Below, in pieces: positions 24,877 to 32,478 of a stretch of DNA of 64,000 nt; position 1 is the first letter of the stretch, and the number at the start of each line of letters is the position of its first letter. The notes under the pieces are model-generated. The model searched no databases and was not told the origin of the DNA. It worked only from the letters and a program-made list of their open reading frames with translations. The translations under genes and the position numbers were made by a program. The DNA is from MADRE3 sp963718195 (GTDB lineage Bacteria; Desulfobacterota; Desulfobulbia; Desulfobulbales; Desulfocapsaceae). The DNA lies in NCBI GenBank assembly GCA_963718195.1, contig CAVQYQ010000005.1:744001-808000 (forward strand). Reading direction: 5' to 3'.

Positions 24877-25611
24877 CTATTGTAACGGTATCGTCTGTCG
24901 TTTCTTATGTTCCATATACATGCTGAATCGCTGTACATGCGCAATAGCAAGGTTTGAGGCGAGAACCTCCTCACCATCTTTAATTGCTTCTATCATCAGG
25001 CAGAGATCCTGATAATTCTCTTCCATCTCTTCAGTTCCGACACTTAGAAATTTGTCATAGTATCGATGGATATTGTCATGGACACTGTGAAGAATAAATG
25101 AGTACAAAGGGTTTCCAGCGATCCGGGCGATCTCTGTATGAATCTTTTCATCAACTTTTACAAAATTGTTCCACCCTTTTGTTCCCAAGTTCCAGAAACC
25201 TTCTGCTTCTGAAAGGAGTGCATAGAGCTTTTTAATATCAGCGGCTGATGCCCGTTGGGCAGCAAGCCTGGCAACACTCCCCTCAACCCCTTCTCTGAAC
25301 TCAGCAAGATGAGACAGGGAAATATTTTGCGACCGGATAAGCATGGCGAGATTCTCGGCCATCAGCTCAGCATTGGCGTCTTTGACGTAAGCTCCACCAT
25401 TGACCCCGAGTCGAATCTCAATAAGACTTTTCTGTTCAAGAATCCTCAAGGCTTCCCGCAGAGTTCCTCGACTCGTTTCAAACATCTCGCACAGCTCACG
25501 TTCTGATGGCAGCCGGTCTCCAGACCGCACCTCGCCATCAAGGATTGCCAACTGTATCTGATCGACAACATCTTGAAAAATTCGATTCTGTTTGGCTTTT
25601 TTAAATTTCAT
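24877..25611 (-). CDS. FadR/GntR-family transcriptional regulator with FCD domain
   Basis: The first ~75 residues are a GntR winged helix (DVVDQIQLAILDGEVRSGDRLPSERELCEMFETSRGTLREALRILEQKSLIEIRLGVNGGAYV). Residues ~95-225 are an all-helical FCD effector domain with Asp/His metal-type residues (EFREGVEG, KVDEKIHTEIARIAGNP, HDNIHRYYD, AIAHVQRF). It is 42 bases upstream of putA on the same strand, so the two are likely cotranscribed and it probably governs proline use. The near-perfect palindrome at 25641-25673 lies 30 bases before its start, so autoregulation is likely. The effector is unknown; proline or a breakdown product is a guess. Confidence 0.9.
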   Translation of the reverse strand: MKFKKAKQNRIFQDVVDQIQLAILDGEVRSGDRLPSERELCEMFETSRGTLREALRILEQKSLIEIRLGVNGGAYVKDANAELMAENLAMLIRSQNISLSHLAEFREGVEGSVARLAAQRASAADIKKLYALLSEAEGFWNLGTKGWNNFVKVDEKIHTEIARIAGNPLYSFILHSVHDNIHRYYDKFLSVGTEEMEENYQDLCLMIEAIKDGEEVLASNLAIAHVQRFSMYMEHKKRQTIPLQ

Positions 25612-25640
25612 TGGTCTATGACTCAGGTAAACAATGCCAC

Positions 25641-25673
25641 ATTAGTTATAATGGTTTAACCATTATAACTAAT
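25641..25673. promoter_or_regulatory. FadR-type operator, 33-nt palindrome overlapping TATAAT boxes
   Basis: ATTAGTTATAATGGTT and AACCATTATAACTAAT form a perfect 16-bp inverted repeat around one central base. The core TGGTTTAACCA fits the FadR-subfamily consensus TGGTnnnACCA. Each strand contains TATAAT inside the repeat, a possible -10 box for both the regulator gene and, facing right, the YbaK gene. It is the natural target of the neighbouring regulator. Confidence 0.85.
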
Positions 25674-25757
25674 ACATTGTTCTCCAATTATCAAGTCAGA
25701 AAAAGAGTACAGGTCACCGCTTAAAAATGGTAAAATCATGTCCACCAGGAAAAAGGA

Positions 25758-26303
25758 ATGAATGACAATAAAGCAAACAGAGAACAAGCATCGGTGATGA
25801 CAAAAGAACAGGTACCAAATCAGTTACAGCCAAGTGCTCAGCGTTTTCAGGATTACCTCGGCAGACAGGGTTTCAACCTCACCGTTGTTGAACTTTCCGG
25901 ATCAACACGAACTGCTCTAGAAGCATCGGAAAGTGTGGGCTGTTCTGTATCTCAGATAGCCAAGTCTCTTGTCTTCATGGACAAAAAAAACAATGTTCCG
26001 GTTCTTTTAATTGTTGCCGGATCGAACCGGGTAAATTTAAAAAAATTTGAGCAAAACACGGGAATCAGATTGGCAAGAGCCGACGGAACCACGGTCAAGG
26101 AACAGGTTGGCTTTTCCATAGGCGGAGTACCGCCGGCTGGCCACTCCATTCCGCTGCAGACCTTCCTTGATCCAGATTTAATAAAACATGAATCTATATG
26201 GGCAGCAGGTGGCACGCCACGTGCACTTTTCAAGCTTTCGCCCGATGATCTCTCTGCGCTCACCAAAGGTACATGGGTAGAGCTTGCCCAGGAGTGCCCC
26301 TGA
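25758..26303 (+). CDS. YbaK/ProX-type aminoacyl-tRNA deacylase
   Basis: A 181-residue protein with the YbaK/aa-tRNA-synthetase-associated domain over residues ~30-175: a segment with TRTALEASESVGCSVSQIAKSLVF, then the conserved VLLIVAGSNRVNLKKFE and GFSIGGVPPAGH, and a closing IWAAGGTPRALFKLSPDDL. Members clear mischarged tRNA (for example Cys- or Ala-tRNA-Pro) in trans. AAGGA precedes the ATG. A polar ~25-residue N-terminal extension is unusual and may mean the start is the ATG at 25797. It is divergent from the putA regulator across the operator. Confidence 0.9.
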   Translation: MNDNKANREQASVMTKEQVPNQLQPSAQRFQDYLGRQGFNLTVVELSGSTRTALEASESVGCSVSQIAKSLVFMDKKNNVPVLLIVAGSNRVNLKKFEQNTGIRLARADGTTVKEQVGFSIGGVPPAGHSIPLQTFLDPDLIKHESIWAAGGTPRALFKLSPDDLSALTKGTWVELAQECP

Positions 26304-26367
26304 AATCTACCCCCGCACCACCAGCTGAACAGTCTTTCCCCTTAGCCAATAACGTGTGTTTTATAGA

Positions 26368-26982
26368 TTATCGATCTGTCAACGCGAGTTTCACACCCAA
26401 AACAGCAAACGTCACAGCAAAAGATCGTTGTAGCCAGAATATTACTTTTGGAGAGGTGGCAACGTATCGACGAATTCCATTTGCTGAAATCCCATAGATG
26501 ACAAAAATTACGAGTGTCATAGCCATAAAAACAGTGCTGAGGAACGCCATATGGATCATTGGTGATGAAGCCTTTGGGGAGACAAATAGAGGTAGGAATG
26601 CCAGAAAAAATATGGATAATTTGGGGTTAAGAATATTGAGCAAAAATCCTCTTTTTGCAATTTGCCAGAGTTTGTAATCCGAAGAAGCAGCGTTGAATTG
26701 CAACGTCCCTGTTTCACGCCACATAGCCCAAGCGAGGTAGAGCAGGTATGCTGCGCCCGTAAATTTGACAACCTGGAACGCAACAGAACTCACGTGAAGT
26801 ATTGCAGACAACCCTAGAATACTTGCCGAAAGGTGAGGAATAATTCCGGCAGTACAGCCACATGCGGCAGCAATGCTTGCCCTCCAGCCAAGAAAAAGAC
26901 CATTTGACACAGTGTAGATTACCCCAGTTCCTGGGATAAGGACAACGACAAGTGATGTTAGCAGAAATTCTGTGCTCATCAT
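26368..26982 (-). CDS. LysE/RhtB-family amino acid exporter
   Basis: About 204 residues with six hydrophobic helices. Family features: an N-terminal LIPGTGVIYTVSNGLFLGWRASIAAACGCTAG region (the P-G-P-type glycine-rich loop and G-rich helix of RhtB), and a KRGFLLNILNPKLSIFFLAFLPLFV segment. Members export amino acids such as homoserine, threonine or lysine. I choose the ATG at 26982, six bases after GAGG; the GTG at 26994 is less likely. It is convergent with the YbaK gene. Confidence 0.85.
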   Translation of the reverse strand: MMSTEFLLTSLVVVLIPGTGVIYTVSNGLFLGWRASIAAACGCTAGIIPHLSASILGLSAILHVSSVAFQVVKFTGAAYLLYLAWAMWRETGTLQFNAASSDYKLWQIAKRGFLLNILNPKLSIFFLAFLPLFVSPKASSPMIHMAFLSTVFMAMTLVIFVIYGISANGIRRYVATSPKVIFWLQRSFAVTFAVLGVKLALTDR

Positions 26983-27382
26983 TCTAAGCCTCACGATTGA
27001 AGTTGGTGTATTCCGTGATGCAAGGGATTGGCGATTTCACCTGAAATTGTATTTTTACACAACCAAGTCTCAATTCTCAACTATTTGCCATGAATATAGC
27101 GACTATCTCTTTTATCTGAAAATTATTTGTTTACAGCAGAGCCTTTTGCAAAATGATGATTCTCGTTCAGCGTCAGGGCATGCGAAATTTTTTTACCGCA
27201 GGCATCGTTGATATTTCGAGGATAAAAATTTAAGCATAACGCAGAGGTTGAGCGAAAAGGGCGTTTTGCAAGTAGCTCAGCAATGTATCAAACCAGAAAT
27301 AGGACTGAACTCTACTAGATGTTGTATCAGATCAGAGGGAGATGCAATCAATGGTTATATCAAGAGGTTTCAAACTGGATGA
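26983..27382. other. Noncoding region between LysE and HigA-like genes
   Basis: About 400 A+T-rich bases. A 79-codon plus-strand frame (26972-27211) starts inside the exporter gene and has no family features, so it is not called. No HigB-type toxin frame is visible here, and I see no hairpin worth naming. Confidence 0.35.
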
Positions 27383-27628
27383 TCAGGAAAGATCGTGAAC
27401 CTTTTTGACCCGAGAGAAGTAGTCATCGGAGAGGCCGAAGTAATTAGCAAGCTTCAATCCGGTATCAGAATCAATTTCTAGACTGCCTTCGATGATTTGT
27501 TTCAGTAGCAGTTCATCGATACTCGCAGCCTTGGACAAAGCCTGAGGAGTAAGCCTGAAAGAATCAAGAAATCTACTCTTTAGGAGGGTGCCGGAGTGTT
27601 CTTTATGTTTATCTATCGACTGTGCCAT
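27383..27628 (-). CDS. HigA-like helix-turn-helix antitoxin, no toxin gene beside it
   Basis: From the ATG at 27628 (an in-frame TTG lies at 27637) this is an 81-residue XRE-type protein in the HigA/VapI layout: HSGTLLKSRFLDSFRLTPQALSKAASIDELLLKQIIEGSLEIDSDTGLKLANYFGLSDDYF. The usual conserved Gly-Glu near the start is changed (HSGTLL) and the second helix lacks the typical arginine, so DNA contact may differ. HigB-type toxin genes usually lie just before the antitoxin, but the ~500 bases upstream show none. It may be a solitary regulator. Confidence 0.7.
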   Translation of the reverse strand: MAQSIDKHKEHSGTLLKSRFLDSFRLTPQALSKAASIDELLLKQIIEGSLEIDSDTGLKLANYFGLSDDYFSRVKKVHDLS

Positions 27629-28133
27629 TGATCCCAACCGTTTTGATCGATGCAGAAGTGGTATAACTATATAATATGAAGTAACGCTTCTCTGTCAATT
27701 AAATTAAAGACTTCTCTTTCTCCCGTTACTTCAGTGTAAATCTGGGCTGAATGACAAGACCGATTTGAAATAGTGCCAGCTCCTGAGAACCTTGACCAAA
27801 ACTCCAAACAGCAAAGACCAAATTTTTACCTGTATACCATCGGTATCCCAACAGATAATTGCCATGATTCTATCAATCACCTTTAAAAAATAGCCACTGG
27901 TCGCATGAGGTTATGAAATACCGAAGATGTTTAGAAATCATAGATCTCCGTAAACATTAATTTCGTTATTATCAACCGAATGAATGTTTGCACGCTCATT
28001 GATAGATATTTCCTATTTGACAAATAGGACAATCTTTGAAAAATTGACAACGAAATAGTGATACTCTCATTGGTAAATAATTTTTTTTATTCCTTCAGAT
28101 GGATGTTGCACTTGGATTCCATAAAGGGAAAAC
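27629..28133. other. Noncoding region upstream of the MauE-rhodanese-DUF1835 genes
   Basis: About 500 A+T-rich bases between divergent genes; it should hold both promoters. No open frame looks coding on either strand. Runs of A and T near 28080-28090 give no hairpin. I see nothing else to name. Confidence 0.35.
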
Positions 28134-28595
28134 ATGGTACATTATTGGCAGCTCGTTCCCCTGACTGAAAGATTGTCTCGATGGTTTCTTGCTGGCATCA
28201 TGATCTTTGCCGCAGCCCCCAAACTAGCCAATCCAGTTGCATTTGCTGAGGTTGTTGGAGCATATGGTTTGCTCCCCGATTTCCTTCTGTTACCTGCTGC
28301 GATCCTGCTGCCTTTTTTCGAATGTATCGCCGCATACCTGTTGATCAGGGGAAGGAGGTCTGGCCTTTGGATATCAGCCATACTGATGCTTCTGTTTATT
28401 TCTGTTCTCTCATACGGTATCTGGCTTGGACTCGACATCGATTGCGGTTGCTTTGGTCCTGAAGATATTGAGAGCAAGGCTTTCCATAACCTCAGAACGG
28501 CTCTGGTTCGTGATTTATTACTCTGTATTCCAATACTCTATTGCTTCGGGCATAAGTATATCCTTCCCTCTAACCTACTTGGAGAAAAACAATGA
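28134..28595 (+). CDS. MauE/DoxX-like membrane protein
   Basis: A 153-residue protein with four membrane helices (about residues 17-30, 55-75, 82-102 and 118-135). The DCGCFG motif (residues ~103-108) on the extracytoplasmic side is typical of MauE-type DoxX proteins that take part in disulfide or methylamine-dehydrogenase-type maturation. AAGGGAAAAC precedes the ATG. The next gene (rhodanese) starts inside its stop codon (ATGA overlap), so the two are cotranslated. Confidence 0.8.
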   Translation: MVHYWQLVPLTERLSRWFLAGIMIFAAAPKLANPVAFAEVVGAYGLLPDFLLLPAAILLPFFECIAAYLLIRGRRSGLWISAILMLLFISVLSYGIWLGLDIDCGCFGPEDIESKAFHNLRTALVRDLLLCIPILYCFGHKYILPSNLLGEKQ

Positions 28596-29116
28596 AAAAG
28601 ATGTTCTGTACTCTATTGATGACCGTTATCCTTTGTTACTGCAGCAATGCCTTTGCATTTGGACAGTCAAAGTTTGAGAAAGAGGTCGAAACAGAAGCCA
28701 CATCCATAAAGCTTTTACGAGAGGTTCAGCGAGGTGGATACGATGTTATAACGACTGAAGAATTGCATAGTGCGATTGAAGCTGGAGAGGATTTACTTAT
28801 CATCGATACCATGCCATATGAGGACAGTTATAAGAAAAATCATATACCGGATGCAAAGCAGTTTCTTTTTCCAATTCCTGAAATGGTCGAGTGGAATACT
28901 GAAGAGACAGAGGGCAAATCTATTGCTGATTATGAATCACTGCTTGGGCCAGATAAAAACAAAAAGATTGTCGTTTATTGCGGTTTCGTAAAATGCACGA
29001 GAAGCCATAATGGGGCTCTGTGGGCAGAAAAACTTGGCTATAATAATGTTTTTCGGTATCCTGGTGGAATCTTCGCCTGGAAAGGGGCGGATTATGATTT
29101 AGAGAAGGAGCAATAA
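28592..29116 (+). CDS. Exported rhodanese-domain sulfurtransferase
   Basis: A 174-residue protein with a signal peptide (residues 1-23, cleavage near NAFA). Residues ~55-170 are a rhodanese domain: DLLIIDTMPYEDSYKKNHIPDAKQF, then the active-site loop VVYCGFVKCTRSHNGALWAEKLG, with the catalytic Cys of YCGFVKC, and closing VFRYPGGIFAWKG. The loop has a second cysteine, as in some thiol-shuttling variants. It overlaps the MauE-type gene by four bases, which suggests a periplasmic thiol or sulfur relay. The gene is followed by the DUF1835 gene after six bases. Confidence 0.85.
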   Translation: MKKMFCTLLMTVILCYCSNAFAFGQSKFEKEVETEATSIKLLREVQRGGYDVITTEELHSAIEAGEDLLIIDTMPYEDSYKKNHIPDAKQFLFPIPEMVEWNTEETEGKSIADYESLLGPDKNKKIVVYCGFVKCTRSHNGALWAEKLGYNNVFRYPGGIFAWKGADYDLEKEQ

Positions 29117-29122
29117 GCATTT

Positions 29123-30097
29123 GTGTTGATAAGAACTATTCTGAATATCACAAACGGTGATTCCGCTGTTAAAATTATGAAACAGGCAAACATCCCAGGT
29201 GTGTTTTTGCCGTGGCGTGATGTGCTTCATGAAGGCCCCGTTCCTGATAATTTATCACTGGAGGAGTTGTCAGAAGTACGGGCACAGTTCATCATAGAGC
29301 GTGGTTGGGGCGTACCTGAAAAGATCATTGAAGACTTCACACAAAGAGATAATGAACTCAAGTCCTTCAACAATTTCGATAAAGTAATATTATGGTTTGA
29401 GCACGATCTCTATGATCAGCTTCAAATACTACAAATACTGGACTGGTTTTCAAGGAATCCTACAAGAGGGCCGGAGCTATCAATAATCTGCACAGATCAC
29501 TATTTAGGCCTGCTTTCTCCTGAAGAAATGGGAGCACTGATGAAAGATGAAGAGCCCATTACAAAATCTCACTTCGAGCTATCCAATAAGGCTTGGTCTG
29601 CGCTTCGCTCAAGCTCTCCGGAAAAGTGGTGTAAACTACTAGATATTGGGACCACTGTTTTGCCATTTCTTGAGGGGGCAGTTGTTAGGCTATTGGAAGA
29701 ATATCCCAGCTGTACAAACGGTTTATCTCGAACCGCGGAACAAGCTCTGAAAGTAATTTCAGGCGGTGAAAAACGACCGGCGATGGTTTTCGATGGCAAT
29801 CAAGCGATGGAAGAACGAGTATTCTTAGGTAACGCGAGTTTCTGGGTAATTCTCCATGAATTACTGGAATCAAATTCTCCCTTGATAGCACTTCCTGAAG
29901 GTAAGGAGCTAACCTTGCCAAGCTCCAACGATCAAGCGTTGACTATCACGCCAACCGGACTAGACGTACTGGCTGGCAAAAGAAATTGGCTTGATGTTTC
30001 AGATATTGATCGTTGGATCGGCGGTGTTCATTTAAAATCAACAAATGTTTGGTGTTGGAACTCAAGCTCCAGGTCAATAGAAAGAAGAACCTTGTAA
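29123..30097 (+). CDS. DUF1835 domain protein
   Basis: A ~324-residue cytoplasmic protein. The N-terminal ~120 residues match DUF1835: LNITNGDSAVKIMKQANIPGVFLPWRDVLHEGPVP and FDKVILWFEHDLYDQLQILQILDWF. The rest (residues ~180-324) is a less conserved partner domain ending in a charged tail. It starts at GTG 29123, with GGAG about 12 bases earlier inside the previous gene's end. Function is not known to me. It sits after the rhodanese gene and is convergent with the response regulator. Confidence 0.75.
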   Translation: MLIRTILNITNGDSAVKIMKQANIPGVFLPWRDVLHEGPVPDNLSLEELSEVRAQFIIERGWGVPEKIIEDFTQRDNELKSFNNFDKVILWFEHDLYDQLQILQILDWFSRNPTRGPELSIICTDHYLGLLSPEEMGALMKDEEPITKSHFELSNKAWSALRSSSPEKWCKLLDIGTTVLPFLEGAVVRLLEEYPSCTNGLSRTAEQALKVISGGEKRPAMVFDGNQAMEERVFLGNASFWVILHELLESNSPLIALPEGKELTLPSSNDQALTITPTGLDVLAGKRNWLDVSDIDRWIGGVHLKSTNVWCWNSSSRSIERRTL

Positions 30098-30177
30098 ATG
30101 CGTCCATCGCAGATCTGCATGCAGATGAGTTTTTTCAGAATTACCCAAGAAACACCACCACGCTTCATGTTGGCAGG

Positions 30178-30843
30178 TCAATTTTGTTCATATTTGTAGC
30201 CGGCACTGTATACTGCATGTATCAGGTCCCGATCATGAACCTCACTGATTTTTTTCCTCAATTTTTTTACATGACTGTCAATAGTCCTGTCGCTGACAAC
30301 TCGATGATCCTGGTATATCCTTTCAATCAGCTGGCTGCGTGAAAAAACCCGCCCCGGAGATCCAGCCAGCAGAGCGAGCAGGTTATACTCAACAACGGTC
30401 AGTAATAAGATTTTACCATTAATTCTTGCCTGGTATTTTTCTGCATCGAGTTGAAGCAGATCGCTATTCAGGTTTTGAGCAACGGCCCTTCTCAGTACTG
30501 CTTTTACCCGGGAAACCACCTCCCGGGGACTGAAGGGTTTGCAGATATAATCATCAGCCCCAATATCAAGCCCGATCAATCTGTCCTGCTCTTCTACTCT
30601 GGCGGTCACCATTATGATCGGAACTTCTGAGAAGGTCCGGATGTCACGACATATCTCCATACCATCTCTCCCTGGCAGCATGAGATCCAGGAGTATGAGC
30701 GATGGCTGGTATCTTGTCACCCAGTCTATAGCCGTATCTCCCTGATAGAGACAATGGGTGAGAAAACCGGCCTGCTCCAGGTAGTCGCTGAGCAGTTTCG
30801 CCAGTTCCTGTGAGTCTTCAACTATGAGAATGGTTTGTGTCAT
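30178..30843 (-). CDS. OmpR-family response regulator (BaeR-like)
   Basis: A 221-residue regulator with a receiver domain (IVEDSQELAKLLSDYLEQ; phospho-acceptor Asp in LLDLMLPGRDGMEICRDIR; MVTARVEEQDRLIGLDIGADDYICKPFSPREVVSRV) and a C-terminal winged helix (LTVVEYNLLALLAGSPGRVFSRSQLIERIYQD; DSHVKKLRKKI). It is directly after the kinase gene with a two-base gap, so the pair is one operon. It faces away from the RND efflux operon at 32479, which is its likely target. Confidence 0.9.
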   Translation of the reverse strand: MTQTILIVEDSQELAKLLSDYLEQAGFLTHCLYQGDTAIDWVTRYQPSLILLDLMLPGRDGMEICRDIRTFSEVPIIMVTARVEEQDRLIGLDIGADDYICKPFSPREVVSRVKAVLRRAVAQNLNSDLLQLDAEKYQARINGKILLLTVVEYNLLALLAGSPGRVFSRSQLIERIYQDHRVVSDRTIDSHVKKLRKKISEVHDRDLIHAVYSAGYKYEQN

Positions 30844-30845
30844 TG

Positions 30846-32282
30846 CTAACTGGAAAGTGGCAGACAGACTCTGATCAGGAGCCCACCCAATGATGATTTT
30901 CTGGCTTCTATTGTGCCATTGTGTCCCTTGACAATATTATAACAGATAGAGAGTCCAAGTCCGGCTCCTCCCAGCTCACGACTCCGGGAAGCGTCAACGC
31001 GATAAAGCCGGTCAAACAGTTTGGTGCGATGTTCCTCAGATACGCCAGGGGCACTGTCTTCAATGGCGAAACAGACCAGCGTATCATCCTGCTGGCTGAC
31101 TGTTACACGAACGCTACCACCGGCATCTGTGTATCGCAAACTGTTGGTCAGCAGATTGGTGAAAAGCTGTTTTAACCGTTCATTATCGGCAAACAAACTG
31201 GCATCTTCACTGAGATCTGCTGATGTTTCAAGTGTCAGCTGTTGTTCCTCAAATTCAGGTTCAAGCAGTAAGATCGCCTGTTCCAACGCCCAGCACGGCT
31301 GGACGTCTACCCGTTGATAGGACATCGCCCCAAGGTCGGAGAGTGAAAGCTGGTAGAGGTCATCAACCAACAGGCCCAAATGTATCGCTTCCCGGTGAAG
31401 TGCCCTGAATGTTTCCTCAGTGGGTGGGTATACACCATCCTGCAGCGCCTCAATTTTACCACGTAGAATAGTCAGAGGTGTGCGGAGCTCATGGGAAATA
31501 TCTGCAACCCATTGGCTTCTTGCCCGCTGATTTCTCTCCAATATTTCAGCAAGGCCATTGAAATCCCTTGAAAGCTGTCCCAGTTCGCCGCCGGAGGTAT
31601 CCTTCACCCGAGTCGCATATTTACCGGAAGCAAGATCCCTTGTGGCTGCAGCCAGTTGACGGATTGGCCTTGTCATCCGGTAAGCAATAGGCATGGACAG
31701 TCCAGCCGCAATCAGGAAGCCGGCCAGGGCCACCAGGAATATTGCCACCTTCTGCTGTTTAACAAATACAAGCTGGTGAGTATCTGAAAGATTTTTAACA
31801 GGATGAACCCCCAGATAACCAACCGGCTGATTCTGGTACATGACTGGAATCAGGTCTGATCGCACCCTTGGCCCTTCATATCCAAGGAGATGGTGATGGT
31901 TTTTATCGAGCAGGAAAACACGGGGGAAAAAGTGGCTGGGCACATCGGGCGGCAAAGGCCCGGAAGGTAGAGAAAAAGGTGGGTTTTCCTTATTCAGTCG
32001 CTCGAGTATACGCTCTTTCTGTTGTCCCTCCGGTGAGCTCCGGACCATGAGTAATAACATCTCATGTGGATTGGAAATCAGTTCCTGCCAGCTCATTTCC
32101 TGCGCGTAAAGCGATTCCAGATCAGTGGTGATCTTTCTGAGTTGCTCCCGCTCCACGGTGCTTACATAATTTAGAAAACCCCGATCAAAGCTCCACTGCA
32201 TAACCAAAACCATGTAGATCACCACCATCAGGATAGCGGTGAGCATGGCAGCAAACAATTTGTAGTGGAGGGTTATTTTCAT
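30846..32282 (-). CDS. Sensor histidine kinase (BaeS-like)
   Basis: About 478 residues. Two membrane helices (~residues 9-28 and ~180-200) flank a periplasmic sensor region of ~150 residues. Then follow a HAMP domain (RMTRPIRQLAAATRDLASGKY), the phospho-acceptor helix SHELRTPLTILRGKIEAL, and a HATPase domain with LFTNLLTNSLRYTD (N box), VCFAIEDSAPGVSEEH (G1) and GLGLSICYNIVKGHNG (G2). The ATG at 32282 is chosen over TTG 32291. Cotranscribed with the response regulator and divergent from the efflux operon. Confidence 0.9.
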   Translation of the reverse strand: MKITLHYKLFAAMLTAILMVVIYMVLVMQWSFDRGFLNYVSTVEREQLRKITTDLESLYAQEMSWQELISNPHEMLLLMVRSSPEGQQKERILERLNKENPPFSLPSGPLPPDVPSHFFPRVFLLDKNHHHLLGYEGPRVRSDLIPVMYQNQPVGYLGVHPVKNLSDTHQLVFVKQQKVAIFLVALAGFLIAAGLSMPIAYRMTRPIRQLAAATRDLASGKYATRVKDTSGGELGQLSRDFNGLAEILERNQRARSQWVADISHELRTPLTILRGKIEALQDGVYPPTEETFRALHREAIHLGLLVDDLYQLSLSDLGAMSYQRVDVQPCWALEQAILLLEPEFEEQQLTLETSADLSEDASLFADNERLKQLFTNLLTNSLRYTDAGGSVRVTVSQQDDTLVCFAIEDSAPGVSEEHRTKLFDRLYRVDASRSRELGGAGLGLSICYNIVKGHNGTIEARKSSLGGLLIRVCLPLSS

Positions 32283-32478
32283 CTCAATCAACAGTGTTTA
32301 AGCGGGTTCCTCTATCTCTTATCAAAGATGTGATACTTTTCCAGAGAAAAACGTAGCGACAAATTATTTCCCTATTCTTTTCACATTTCTGACACAATTC
32401 TACCATATTTCATTGTTAATGATGTACGTACCTTTCAAACAACTTCACAACATGGAAACTACCAGGCAGCGACCGCCC

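Noticed and set aside
26972..27211. 79-codon plus-strand frame beside the LysE gene
   Set aside because: It begins inside the exporter gene on the opposite strand; the encoded protein looks like random A+T-rich sequence.
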